A stretch of DNA of 64,000 nucleotides, from positions 2,418,001-2,482,000 of the forward strand of contig CM065880.1 of the NCBI GenBank assembly GCA_033439255.1, in the 5' to 3' direction. Source of the DNA: Hericium rajendrae. Taxonomy: Eukaryota > Basidiomycota > Agaricomycetes > Russulales > Hericiaceae. Of this stretch, positions 51,961 to 62,396 are shown in pieces. A program made the position numbers and the translations under genes. The notes under the pieces were generated by a model. It saw nothing but the letters and a program-made list of their open reading frames with translations, was not told where the DNA came from and ran no database searches. Position 1 is the stretch's first letter, and the number at the start of each line of letters is the position of its first letter.

Positions 51961-52337
51961 AGCCCACGCATGGCCGCCACATGATTGCAGCATCATGGCT
52001 GCCTGGATTATGTTTTTAATTACATTTTCGTAGATAGATGCCTTGTACCAATCATGACTCTGATATAATAAAAATAAAAATTTTGACTTCTAATTATGGA
52101 GTCTACCATATCTGACATAGGGCTGATAGAGTCCATAGCAAGGCTATGATAGTACATAGCTCTGATAGTAATGGCTTACAGGTACATAGGTCTATATACC
52201 TTCTGCCTGCTGCTATGAAGGCTATCATAGTGTGCATAGCTCTGTATAGATGCAAGGGTGACTATATAGATCCCATAGCACTATGCTAGGACACATACTT
52301 TAGTACTGAGCTATATAAAATTCTAATTTTTCAGATG

Positions 52338-52547
52338 CATGGTGGAGAATGACGTGCTCACACTGGCAGATGCGGGGAGTCTCGTACTGCACTCGTTTGG
52401 CTTAATGAAGTACTTCACACCAGCAACATTGTTGGCAAGTATGCTTGGCGAGTGAGGACTCTCACAGGCTGAAATATGGTGCAGTAACATTTATTTGGAA
52501 CAAATCAAGAATGCATTTTACTATGTATTCTGAACTTCAGCTGCCAC
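52338..52547. other. 210-bp spacer between E5 and E6
   Basis: Mixed-composition DNA with no gene or repeat that I recognise. Confidence 0.5.
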
Positions 52548-53009
52548 CATCTGAGAAATTTACTACTGGTATATAAGGCTATGTTGACTATATAGCTTTC
52601 CTAGGTCCATAGCTGTCCTCTTTTATACATAGCAGTCTCATAGCAGTCAAGCAATCTATGCTAAGCTATCATAGCTTGCCATAGCTGCCATAGCATAAGG
52701 CATAAGCTATTATAGCTACTGTAGCTACCATAGCATAGAGCATAAGCTATCATAGCTGACCTAGCCATTGTAGTATAGGATAACTATAAAAGCTATGCCA
52801 ATTATATGTGATATGTCTATCATGATATTATATCTAGCTAATATGGTTTATATTTACTCTATATTATCTCTATCAGATATGTTATTTTAGCACATAACAG
52901 AAAAATACTACAAGCCTAATAACCATGCTCTAAAGTCACAAACATCGAAAAGTGAGAAGCATTATTTATTTCATGTAATTTTATTACATAATGTTACTAT
53001 ACTACAAAG

Positions 53010-53290
53010 ATTACCAAACAACTATAGAAGATAATAAATTTACAATGACTGCAAAAAGCGAAAATATAAACATAAAAAGAAGATACTAACATTAGAACAT
53101 AACAAAGATGATAACAAGAGAAAGAAACTTACCAAACTGACAAAAAAAAAAGCGGAAACCTACAAGGCAATACAAAGACATCAGTGTTAAGATATGACAC
53201 TTACCTAGTAAGCCTACAAAAGTACTGTAACGAAGTACAAAGTCATTAGCATTAGACATGAGAGAAAGAATAAACACATACCTTAACGGA
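53010..53290 (-). other. intron / micro-exon ladder (E6)
   Basis: On the minus strand a GTATGT donor at about 53283 follows GCCATCTCCGTTAAG. A micro-exon at 53133-53159 (27 nt, GTTTCCGCTTTTTTTT...) lies between a TTGTAG acceptor and a GTAAG donor. Another TTTTCGCTTTTTGCAG unit follows towards 53050. Confidence 0.45.
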
Positions 53291-53552
53291 GATGGCGACG
53301 ACGAGGAAGCAACTGACGACAACGACGAGGGAGCGACTGACAACGTTAAGAGAGCAGGCGATGACGTTGAGAGAGCGTGGCGACGAATGAGGGAGTGACG
53401 ACGAATGAAGGAGCGACGACAGCGAGCGACGATGACGAGTGAGTGACGACGACGAGAGCGAAGACGACGACGACGAGCGAGCGACGACGTGTCGACGTGG
53501 CAAGAGATTGGTGGGAGTTAAAGAGTAAGAGATAATGCGCGTCGTGCATGCC

Positions 53553-53625
53553 TTATATACGAATCCCGGCCGGAGCCGGGATTTGTGGTTGCCGGGCGCT
53601 TGCCGAGAGTCGCATCAGAGACTGG
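53553..53625 (-). promoter_or_regulatory. divergent core promoter (E6), TATA box 53553-53560
   Basis: Minus strand: CCGGGATTCG then TATATAAGG preceded by GCCGGGCGCTTGCC words; a slightly diverged version of the E3/E4/E5 core. Confidence 0.55.
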
Positions 53626-54009
53626 GCGCCAGACTTAATTAGATAGATTTCGCTACCTAGGGATGCAGCGTGTAGTACATAGCTTGAAGCCTCATTGCTT
53701 TTAGTTGTATGTACAATAGATAGCTTTCTCCTTTTTCATCTAATTTATGCGATTTTATTCGATTTGCGGGGGCTCGAAAACCAATGCTTCGCTCGTTCGG
53801 TGGCTGAAGCACCGAACGCGCTTCGACTTCGACAGTTCATCCCATACTCTGTCTCTCGTCCCTCCTCGTTGTCCTCTCCGTTCCCTCGCCACTCCCTCCA
53901 CTATTCTCTCCGAGGTCATCAAACTCGAAGGTCGGGGGGCTTAGTAGTAAGTAGAGGGCCTCGAGGTAAGTAAAAACAACTTCTCTTCGTCGTTTCTGCA
54001 CTAATACAG

Positions 54010-54040
54010 AGAGTATCGCTCGGTTTTCGAGCGATACTCT
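54010..54040. repeat. hairpin at splice acceptor (E6)
   Basis: AGAGTATCGCTCG / CGAGCGATACTCT, perfect 13-bp arms with a 5-nt loop, starting at the first base after the CTAATACAG acceptor of intron 53966-54009. Confidence 0.75.
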
Positions 54041-54042
54041 CG

Positions 54043-55365
54043 ATGCGCTTCCTCCCTCGACCCTTCACGACCCCTTCATGCCCTCCACGACCTCTTCGCG
54101 CCCTCCGCGCCCACGCCGCGCCCTTCTCGTCCTTCCACGCCATGCCGACGCCCCCGCTCAGCCCGCGCACGACTCCAACACTGCACGACACCCGCCCGCG
54201 ACCTCAAACGACACGCACGGCCCCCGTCCCGTCTTTCGCGCAGACCAACGTGCGCAGGGCCGTCAGCCACGTACGCACACCCCACGCACGCTGCCTGCGC
54301 GCTATCAACGCGCGTCGTAGAGTCCCGCCGTTGCCGTGGCAATGGGACTCAAACGTCGCCCCATTTGCGATCGCTGTGCCTCAACACCCAGCGAGCCTCC
54401 CCGTGCACCATCGCCACTTCCTTACGCCTCACGTCTCCGCCCCACGCCCCGCACGCGCGCGCTCAATGCCCTCACGCCCGCACGACATCCTGCAACCCAG
54501 GCAACGTCTCTCAGCGCGCAGACACCAGGATACGACCGTGCATGGCCCGCACGACCCCGATAACGTGTGCAGGCCGTGTACGGCCCCATCAACGCCCCGC
54601 CCGCCTGCCTCGCGCGCAGATCTGCTATCACGCACGGGTCTGTCGTGTCATACACGGCCTCCGGCCTTCTGCACCTTGCGCACGCGCCCGCCGCACTTCA
54701 ACCCCGCACGCGCGGACCTCTTGCCTCGCGCCCGCCCGCCCCGCCTCGTGCACCCCGCCACGTCTCGTGCACGCTCGCCACGCCTCGTATACGCCCCAAT
54801 GCATCGTGCCCGGCACCTGTATCCCCGCACACGCCTCAACCACACCCGCCGCGCCCCGCGCACGCCTCCCGCGTGCCCCGCGCCCATCCCTCGCGCCTCA
54901 CGCACGGGATCGCCGTCCGCGCACCTTGTCCACACCGTACACACCCGCTGCAGAATGGCGCCCGGCGCGCGGGACTCCGCGCCTCGCGCACGAACCCTAC
55001 GGCTCCGTACGAGCCCGCGACAGCCTCGCGCATGGATCCCGGGCCCCGCGTTTCCCCGCGCGCAGGCCCGCTCTATTCTGCACGTGCTTGGCTTCGCGCG
55101 CGACCATCGCGCCTCGCACGCAGAAGTGCCGTGTCGCGCACATCAGCCGCGTGTACGCACCTTGTCACGCCCCGCGAGCGCGCGTGCCGGCCTGCCTGTG
55201 CACGCCGCGCGTGATGTAATATACTCGATTGTACTTGTAATAACAATGAATATAATCAAGTTTGTTCTGGAATCTTTCGTACCTACCAGACTTCTAATAG
55301 TAATCATAGCTCACCTGACTAAGTATGATAATGCTATAGAAGCTATGATAGCATCATATAGCTGA
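54043..55365 (+). CDS. GC-exon ORF of E6, 440 aa, hypothetical Pro/Arg/Ala-rich protein
   Basis: An ATG three bases after the hairpin opens a 440-codon frame through the whole GC-rich exon and into the AT-rich subterminal block. Composition is Pro, Arg, Ala, His and Thr throughout, with no recognisable domain, signal peptide or membrane segment until a hydrophobic C-terminus encoded by AT-rich DNA. The first ~80 residues share FLPRP, TTP, PTxHDxRPxPQ and NVRR with E3. Stop codons are improbable at this GC content and other frames are also open (for example 54365-55219), so the length alone is weak evidence. It may be a real element-encoded protein or a structural exon. Confidence 0.3.
   Translation: MRFLPRPFTTPSCPPRPLRALRAHAAPFSSFHAMPTPPLSPRTTPTLHDTRPRPQTTRTAPVPSFAQTNVRRAVSHVRTPHARCLRAINARRRVPPLPWQWDSNVAPFAIAVPQHPASLPVHHRHFLTPHVSAPRPARARSMPSRPHDILQPRQRLSARRHQDTTVHGPHDPDNVCRPCTAPSTPRPPASRADLLSRTGLSCHTRPPAFCTLRTRPPHFNPARADLLPRARPPRLVHPATSRARSPRLVYAPMHRARHLYPRTRLNHTRRAPRTPPACPAPIPRASRTGSPSAHLVHTVHTRCRMAPGARDSAPRARTLRLRTSPRQPRAWIPGPAFPRAQARSILHVLGFARDHRASHAEVPCRAHQPRVRTLSRPASARAGLPVHAARDVIYSIVLVITMNIIKFVLESFVPTRLLIVIIAHLTKYDNAIEAMIASYS
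54321..54349. promoter_or_regulatory. RFX X-box-like palindrome (E6)
   Basis: GTTGCCGTGGCAAT at 54330-54343 with AGTCCC/GGGACT arms, about 280 bp past the hairpin. Confidence 0.55.
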
Positions 55366-55569
55366 CACTACCAGCTATGGAAGCTATGATAGCATCATAT
55401 AGCTGGCACTATCAGCTATGAAAGCTATGGAAGCCCTCATAGCTCTACATAGCTGGATAAGCAAACTTCATAGCTCTAATAGCTCAATGATAGCACCTAT
55501 AATGTAACCTGCAGCTATATAAAATTCAGATTTCTCAGATGACCTCATTGTCAGCTGGACCTGCATGGG

Positions 55570-58500
55570 CCCTCTTCCGAGCATCGCACTCTTTGTGCTT
55601 CATCTTTCATATCTCCTGTAAGGTTTTGGCTATCTCAGCATGTTTTGAATGCTGCTCATTTTCGGCAAAGACAGGTATCGGAGCTGTAAGTAATCGAGGG
55701 AGGATGCGGCGCACAAGATGTGCATTGTGCAGAGCATGAAGATTGAGAATATACTGTTCCAATGATTGATGTTCAATGTACGCTTCTAGTTTGTCCATCT
55801 CTGTGTGCTCTTGCCTTGTCGGTCGAGATCCTGAAGCTGAACACTTTGCAGCTTGACAGTCATGCTGAACATTGACATTGAACTGAATAAGCTAATTGTC
55901 CAGGTCATATGTATCATTCACCAAATGTTAAATAAGAGTAATTGTGTAACACACCTTTGTCTGCACAATCAGAATCTGTTTCTCTCCGAAGTATTGTATA
56001 AGCCTTGGCATGTCAAAGATTGGATGTTGCTCGGATGCCACTTGAAAGACATCAAGAACAACAATGCTATGAGTCTTGTTATGATTACACAGAATTTCAA
56101 GTATTTGACCTAAAATGGTCTCTGCCTTGAAGGTTATCAAAATGTGATGATATAATACAAATATGACTTATAAATACATACTGAGGTTGAAGTAGGTGAT
56201 GTAGCAAATATCCAAGATCCAACAAAACACTTGTCTTGAGCTCCAGAGATGACATAAGATCCAGGTGTCCAAACATCATTCACATCTTGAAATGATAATG
56301 CATTGACTGCCTTTGAGGCCTGTGACTGAGACCATTTCACTTGTGGTACTGATTTTGTAGCTTTATCAACTGGTTGAAGCTGAATAAAACCTACCCATTT
56401 GTTATAAAGCAAGTGAGTTATACTGTAACACTGAAAAAATAATATTTTACTCACCAGGAACAGCATCCTTTGCTTCTGACCATCCAAGGTGATTTTGAAG
56501 TATAGGATGTTGATGAAGAAAGTCCTGTATGCTAGAACTTGGATGGACCCACTCATAGTCAGACTCAGATGTTGGCCACCATCCTCCAGTAATGAGATGC
56601 TTTAAGCCTTCTTGATCTGCCAATTGAAGTGCAATATCATGGCTTGGTGATTGGTAATTTGAAAGAATGGAGCACATGCGAAAGATTGCATTGTAGCATT
56701 CATAGATTTCAGTAGACATACCAATGAGAGGTCCAAATTGATGTGTATCATCTGGTATGTGAACAAGGAGATGCAGCTTGACCTTGGAAAGAATCTTTGT
56801 TGGATCAATCAAAGCAAACACATCCATAATGTTTGCCACAGCAATCCTGAGATCATTCTATTTTATCATTAGCTTAAAAATAAATCTATGAGAAAAAAGG
56901 ACTTACCATATGGGTTGTCATATCATCAATTTCTGGCACCCAAAGTAATGCCATCAATGTTCCAGTAGCCTTTCACAAGTCAAAAAGATGTGGATCAACA
57001 AGATCATGGACATGAAAGATTGAGGTTTGTCCAACAGTCTTCAGTTGCTAGCCAATCAAAGAATTAGCATACTGCATAATGTAGCCAGCTCAGATTGGAG
57101 GAATTGTTAGCCCATCTGTGTTGGTAGCTTGAAGCTGTAGTGAATATAATCTCTTTGAATCAGGAGACCAGTTGGAATGAGACAGAAACCATGTATACTT
57201 GACAATGCCAAGTAGAATAACATGGAGGATCTCAATGGGTGTATCACGATTGACATCAAATCCTTGAAGTCCAAACATCCAATCAGTATTGATTATAAAA
57301 CTAAACAGTCAAACAAATGCACATGCCTTTCATTTGGAGATTTCCATTGTATATAATCTCCTCATTGTCCTTGACCCAACTTTTTAACTCTTGATAAACC
57401 TCCTCTCAAGTCTTTTTCTCATCCAGCTTTACTCGAGCCAGCTTAATGAGCTTATCAATCCATGGCTGTGTATAACTGTCCTTTACCCCAGAAGCAGTCT
57501 GCATCTCTTGAACATGCTTTGCAATGCCTTTGCAGGCTGCATCTACCTGCTGCTGAACATCCACAAGAGTTCCTTGAGCACTCTTTAGAATAGCTGGCTG
57601 ATATAATTATAAAGTAGATTAGAAATAAGCAGGAGATAAACATACTGTTTCATACCTCAAAAAGGCTATGAAACCCAAAATCAGTAGCCTTATGTTCTTC
57701 ATTTCCACCAACATAGCACTTGTGACAGTTGCAATTTGCATGCACACCAATGTGTCCAGCCTCTTCACTTTGCATCGGGTTGTCGGATGGCTCTGCATTT
57801 AAGAACAGACAAAACTGTACATTCTCACCTGTAGAAGCATCATAGACCTTGATTGGATTTTCCTGTGTTGATCTATACTCATGTCAGTCTGATCATAAAA
57901 TATTGAGTGTTAAAACTCACTCAATCAGTTCTTTGAAAGCCTGAATCTGTTCACTGACTGTAGCATTGGGAGAAGTTGACAAGAAATGAACATGAAACTC
58001 TTGCTGAAGAAGGTGATGAGGTAAATTGTGATGAGTAAAGTATGTATTCCAGTGCTTGTTCCAGGACTTGGAGCGATTTCCAGAGACATCATTCCCAAAA
58101 AGATCAATAAAGCTTGTATATAGTGGATCACCACCAGCCTTTGCACGTAGTAAATTAGGCATCTTTGCTGACCATGCTTCTGCACTAGATGCTACATGGG
58201 AAAAAAATCAGCACTTAAAGTTTATGATCATATAAACAAAATAAACTTGCCAACAAGACAGAGAATTGAATGTTCATCTTCCAAGTCTATAAAATTCTGA
58301 ACAAGATCACTTGCACAAATCAAGATCTGATTTTCCTCCTCAACAACATATTTGTCCTGTCACATCAAGATTATGTTAGTATATATTCTCAAAATACAGA
58401 TTTTCTATTATCACTATAGAATTTCCTCTTAACATGTATCCATCTGCATACATTTTGCCCTTCGATCGAAGCCAGCAAATAGGCAAGACATACTGTCCAT

Positions 58501-58590
58501 TCCACATGAAACAGTCACTTAGTGCATTGAGGTAATGCCAGGCGAACCTGACAAAGTGCCATTGTTGATTGGCCATCCCGCGCCGGCCCG
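55570..58590 (-). pseudogene. Plavaka-type (CACTA-like) transposase pseudogene
   Basis: Minus-strand fragments in the order expected for an agaricomycete Plavaka transposase. N-terminal side: WHFVRFAWHYLNALSD (about 58550), [20 protein letters not shown] and [11 protein letters not shown] (about 58150-58030). Centre: FGLQGFDVNRDTPIEILHVI with LLGIVKYTW (about 57280-57190). Catalytic-side block: KLHLLVHIPDDTHQFGP, STEIYECYNAIFRMCSILSN and ADQEGLKHLITGGWW (about 56780-56580). C-terminal side: VLDVFQVASEQHPIFDMP (about 56080) and QYILNLHALHNAHLVRRILP (about 55780). Short introns are likely between blocks. In-frame stops near 57090, 57050 and 56990 disable it. No zinc-finger N-terminus is visible; that end has been replaced by satellite DNA. 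The other end abuts E6. Confidence 0.75.
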
Positions 58591-60560
58591 TCGGTCACAA
58601 TGTAGCAGTTACTCAATGACAGGCCTGCTCCCCTTATGTACCAATAAGTCATTGTCTGGCCTCTGGTCATTTAATCTGTAGTGTCCATTTATCATTGACT
58701 GGCCTGGTTCACTATGTACCAATGGGTCATTGTCTGGCCCACTGGATGTGGTGGGAGGTCATTGGCTGGCCCGTACTCATGAAGTATCTACTATCCATTT
58801 CCCATTGACGGGCCTGTAGTATATACCAATGCATCATTGACGGGCCGGTTCTCTTACAATACCGCTGTACATTCATCATTCACCGGCCTGTCCTCTGACG
58901 TCCATTGGATCATTGACCGGCCCATTCCATCCTGCGGGTTGTCAATTGCTCGGCTCGTCCTCCAACGTCCATTGGGTCATTGGCCGGCCGGTCCTTCTAT
59001 AATACCACTGTACATTCATCATTGACTGGCCCGTCCTCCAACGTCCATTGGGTCATTGGCTGGCCGGTCCTCTTACAACACCGCTGTACATTCATCATTC
59101 ACCGGCCTGTCCTCTGACGTCCATTGGATCATTGACCGGCCCATTCCATCCTGCGGGTTGTCAATTGCTCGGCTCGTCCTCCAACGTCCATTGGGTCATT
59201 GGCCGGCCGGTCCTTCTATAATACCACTGTACATTCATCATTGACTGGCCCGTCCTCCAACGTCCATTGGGTCATTGGCTGGCCGGTCCTCTTACAACAC
59301 CGCTGTACATTCATCATTCACCGGCCTGTCCTCTGACGTCCATTGGATCATTGACCGGCCCATTCCATCCTGCGGGTTGTCAATTGCTCGGCTCGTCCTC
59401 CAACGTCCATTGGGTCATTGGCCGGCCAGTCCTCTTACAATACCGCTGTACATTCATCATTGACTGGCCCGTCCTCCAACGTCCATTGGGTCATTGACAG
59501 GCCCATCCTCTCATATCACCACTGTTCATTCATCATTCACCGGCCCGTCCTCCAACGTCCATTGGGTCATTGACAGGCCCATTCCATCCCGCGGGTTGTC
59601 AATTGCTCGGCCCGTCCTCCAACATCCATTGGGTCATTGGCCGGCCAGTCCTCTTACAATACCGCTGTACATTCATCATTCACCGGCCCGTCCTCCAACG
59701 TCCATTGGGTCATTGACCGGCCCATCCTCTCACAATTTCTACTATCAATTCCCCATTGACGGGCCTGCAGTATATACAAATGGGTCATTGATGGGCCCGT
59801 CCTCTTAGAATATACCATTGTACATTCATCATTGACCGGCCCACTCGATCCCGCGGCATCACAATTGCTCGGCCCGTCCTGTACCGTCCATCGGGTCATT
59901 GACGGGCCCGTCCTCTCACAATAACACTGTACATTGGGTCATTGGCCGGCCCGTCCTTGTACAATGTCTCCTGTACATTCATCATTGACGGGCCCGTCCT
60001 CCACCATCCAATGGGTCATTGGCTGGCCTGTCCTCCTACCATTTTTACCGTTTATTCATCATTGACGGGCCCGTCCTCTACCATCCATTGGATCATTAAC
60101 GGGCCGGTTCTCTCACAATGTCTACTGTACATTCATCATTCACCGGCCTGTCCTCTGACATTCATTGGGTCATTGACAGGCCCATTCCATCCTGCGGGTT
60201 GTCAATTGCTCGGCCCGTCCTCCAACATCCATTGGGTCATTGGCCGGCCGGTCCTCTTACAATACCGCTGTACATTCATCATTCACCGGCCCGTCCTCCA
60301 ACGTCCATTGGATCATTGACAGGCCCGTTCCATCCCGCGGGTTGTCAATTGCTCGGCCCGTCCTCCAACATCCATTGGGTCATTGGCCGGCCGGTCCTCT
60401 TACAATACCGCTGTACATTCATCATTCACCGGCCCGTCCTCCAACGTCCATTGGATCATTGACCAGCCCATCCTCTCATAACACCACTGTTCATTCATCA
60501 TTCACCGGCCCGTCCTCCAACGTCCATTGGGTCATTGACAGGCCAGTTCTCTTATAATAC
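58590..60560. repeat. satellite block A (ATTGACNGGCCCGTCC), with 219-bp higher-order unit
   Basis: Basic motif of roughly 35-50 bp: CATTGACNGGCCCGTCCTC, then CCATTGGGTCATTGG. A 219-bp higher-order unit is repeated almost perfectly three times from about 58837 (next copies at about 59056 and 59275). The block is rich in GGCCGGCC and CCCGCGGG palindromes. Open frames are periodic artefacts of the repeat. Confidence 0.9.
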
Positions 60561-61091
60561 CAAAGTGCACGCTCGTTACTGGGGTGAAGGTGGGTGATAC
60601 CGTGTTAATATATTCCATGAGATACAATGGAATTGCATGAATTTTGGAACCTAATGAGACAAGTGCGACATCATGGAAACATAAATTAGAACGCAGCAGG
60701 CTGCTCCTGGTCCGTGGGTAAGGCAGGGACAACCCACCTAGCCGCGGGTAAGGCAGGGACAACCCACCTGCCGCGGATAAGGCAGGGACAGCTAAGGCAG
60801 GGACAACCCACTTGCCGCCCACCTGCCAAGGCAAGGACAACCCCACCTGCCACGGGTAAGGCAGGGACAGCCCACCTCCCGCGGGTAGGGCAGGGACAAC
60901 CCACTTGCCGTGGGTAAGGCAGGGACAACCCCACTTGCCGTGGGTAAGGCAGGGACAACCCACCTGCCGTGGGTAAGGCAGGGACAACCCCACCTGCCGC
61001 GGGTAAGGCAGGGACAGCCCACCTCCCGCGGATAAGGCAGGGACAACCCACCTCCCGCGGGTAATCAGCCGCCGCCGGTGATTGATATATC

Positions 61092-61144
61092 CTGTGAGAT
61101 ACAATGGAATCTAATGAGACAAGTGCGACATGATGGAAACATAC
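61092..61144 (-). other. 53-nt intron in RPS3-derived cassette
   Basis: Minus strand GTATGTTTCC...TCTCACAG, directly after the uS3 exon codons for Gly-Gln-Pro. The same intron follows the other two exon copies. Confidence 0.6.
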
Positions 61145-61270
61145 TGGCTGACCGGAGTGGATCATGAAGCCGTCGGTGAACTTCATCGACTTGGCACGGG
61201 CAGCACAAAGCTTGCCGGAAACAACGACTTCGCAACCCTTGGCACTGGACTCCATAACGAAGCGGAGCAC
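61145..61270 (-). pseudogene. RPS3: ribosomal protein uS3 exon fragment, copy 1
   Basis: 42 codons: [31 protein letters not shown] and [11 protein letters not shown]. This is the strongly conserved second half of eukaryotic uS3 (40S subunit; family sequence has [19 protein letters not shown]). All three copies have Cys where Arg is conserved (CGT to TGT), so the change preceded amplification. The rest of the gene is absent; minisatellite DNA replaces both sides, so it cannot encode a functional protein. Confidence 0.85.
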
Positions 61271-61696
61271 ACAGCAGGGACAACCCCACCTGCCGCGGGT
61301 AAGGCAGGGACAGCCCACCTCCCGCGGATAAGGCAGGGACAGCTAAGGCAGGGACAACCCACTTGCCGCCCACCTGCCAAGGCAAGGACAACCCCACCTG
61401 CCGCGGGTAAGGCAGGGACAGCCCACCTCCCGCGGGTAAGGCAGGGACAACCCACTTGCCGTGGGTAAGGCAGGGACAACCCACCTGCCGCGGATAAGGC
61501 AGGGACAACCCCACCTGCCGTGGGTAAGGCAGGGACAGCCCACCTCCCGCGGGTAAGGCAGGGACAGCCCACCTCCCGCGGATAAGGCAGGGACAACCCA
61601 CCTCCCGCGGGTAATCAGCCGCCGCCGGTGATTGATATATCCTGTGAGATACAATGGAATCTAATGAGACAAGTGCGACATGATGGAAACATAAAT

Positions 61697-61792
61697 TAGA
61701 ACGCAGCAGGCTGCTCCTGGTAGGCAGCTGGCTGCTCAAATGCGGGGTCAGCCGCCTGGTACGCAGGCTCCTCAGCCGCCGCCGGTGATTGA
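61697..61792 (-). pseudogene. probable C-terminal tail fragment of RPS3
   Basis: Downstream of the cassette intron the minus strand reads [20 protein letters not shown], then [10 protein letters not shown] and a stop. Fungal uS3 proteins can end in such an Ala/Glu/Pro/Tyr-rich tail, so this may be the original last exon; that link is inference. Partial repeats of the last codons (EQPAAF) lie near 60690 and 62800. Confidence 0.45.
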
Positions 61793-61851
61793 TATATCCT
61801 GTGAGATACAATGGAATTTAATGAGACAAGTGCGACATGATGGAAACATAC

Positions 61852-61977
61852 CGGCTGACCAGAGTGGATCATGAAGCCGTCGGTGAACTTCATCGACTTG
61901 GCACGGGCAGCACAAAGCTTGCCGGAAACAACGACTTCGCAACCCTTGGCACTGGACTCCATAACGAAGCGGAGCAC
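61852..61977 (-). pseudogene. RPS3: ribosomal protein uS3 exon fragment, copy 2
   Basis: Same 42-codon exon and same R-to-C change as copy 1, followed by a CCG|GTATGT donor. One base near its 3' end differs (CTGACCAGAG for CTGACCGGAG on the plus strand). Confidence 0.85.
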
Positions 61978-62270
61978 ACAGCAGGGACAACCCCACTTGC
62001 CGCGGGTAAGGCAGGGACAACCCCACCTGCCGCGGGTAAGGCAGGGACAGCCCACCTCCCGCGGATAAGGCAGGGACAACCCACTTGCCGCCCACCTGCC
62101 AAGGCAAGGACAACCCCACCTGCCGCGGGTAAGGCAGGGACAGCCCACCTCCCGCGGATAAGGCAGGGACAACCCACCTCCCGCGGGTAATCAGCCGCCG
62201 CCGGTGATTGATATATCCTGTGAGATACAATGGAATCTAATGAGACAAGTGCGACATGATGGAAACATAC

Positions 62271-62396
62271 CGGCTGACCGGAGTGGATCATGAAGCCGTC
62301 GGTGAACTTCATCGACTTGGCACGGGCAGCACAAAGCTTGCCGGAAACAACGACTTCGCAACCCTTGGCACCGGACTCCATAACGAAGCGGAGCAC
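62271..62396 (-). pseudogene. RPS3: ribosomal protein uS3 exon fragment, copy 3
   Basis: Same exon; this copy retains Gly in [11 protein letters not shown] where copies 1 and 2 have Ser, so it is the closest of the three to the conserved uS3 sequence. Confidence 0.85.

Larger units (their letters stand above)
49606..52337 (-). mobile_element. CATCTGA element E5, complete (2732 bp)
   Basis: Starts CATCTGAAAAATTTG and ends AATTTTTCAGATG, with CA duplicated at 49604-49605 and 52338-52339. Orientation is opposite to E1-E4. Parts left to right: subterminal block to about 50,000; micro-exon ladder (micro-exon 50135-50155, 21 nt, minus strand); promoter core 50477-50540; plus-strand exon with CT-rich leader, intron 50884-50929, hairpin 50926-50960; GC-rich exon to about 51960; subterminal block. 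Uninterrupted. Confidence 0.8.
52548..55541 (-). mobile_element. CATCTGA element E6, complete (2994 bp)
   Basis: Starts CATCTGAGAAATTTAC and ends GATTTCTCAGATG, with AC duplicated at 52546-52547 and 55542-55543. Same orientation as E5. Parts: subterminal block to about 52,900; micro-exon ladder on the minus strand (micro-exon 53133-53159); leader with TCGTCG triplets; promoter core 53553-53625; plus-strand exon with TTCGGTGGCTGAAGCACCGA hairpin at about 53796-53816; intron 53966-54009; hairpin; GC-rich exon to 55210; subterminal block. It is inserted next to the C-terminal end of the Plavaka relict. Confidence 0.8.

Noticed and set aside
54365-55219. Alternative 284-codon frame as the E6 gene
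   Set aside because: It overlaps the 54043 frame, has no start context linked to the splice acceptor and shows no similarity to other copies.
2784-55541. Helitron or Starship identity for the large elements
   Set aside because: No Rep/helicase, no DUF3435 tyrosine recombinase, clear inverted termini and 2-bp duplications instead of TC...CTRR ends.
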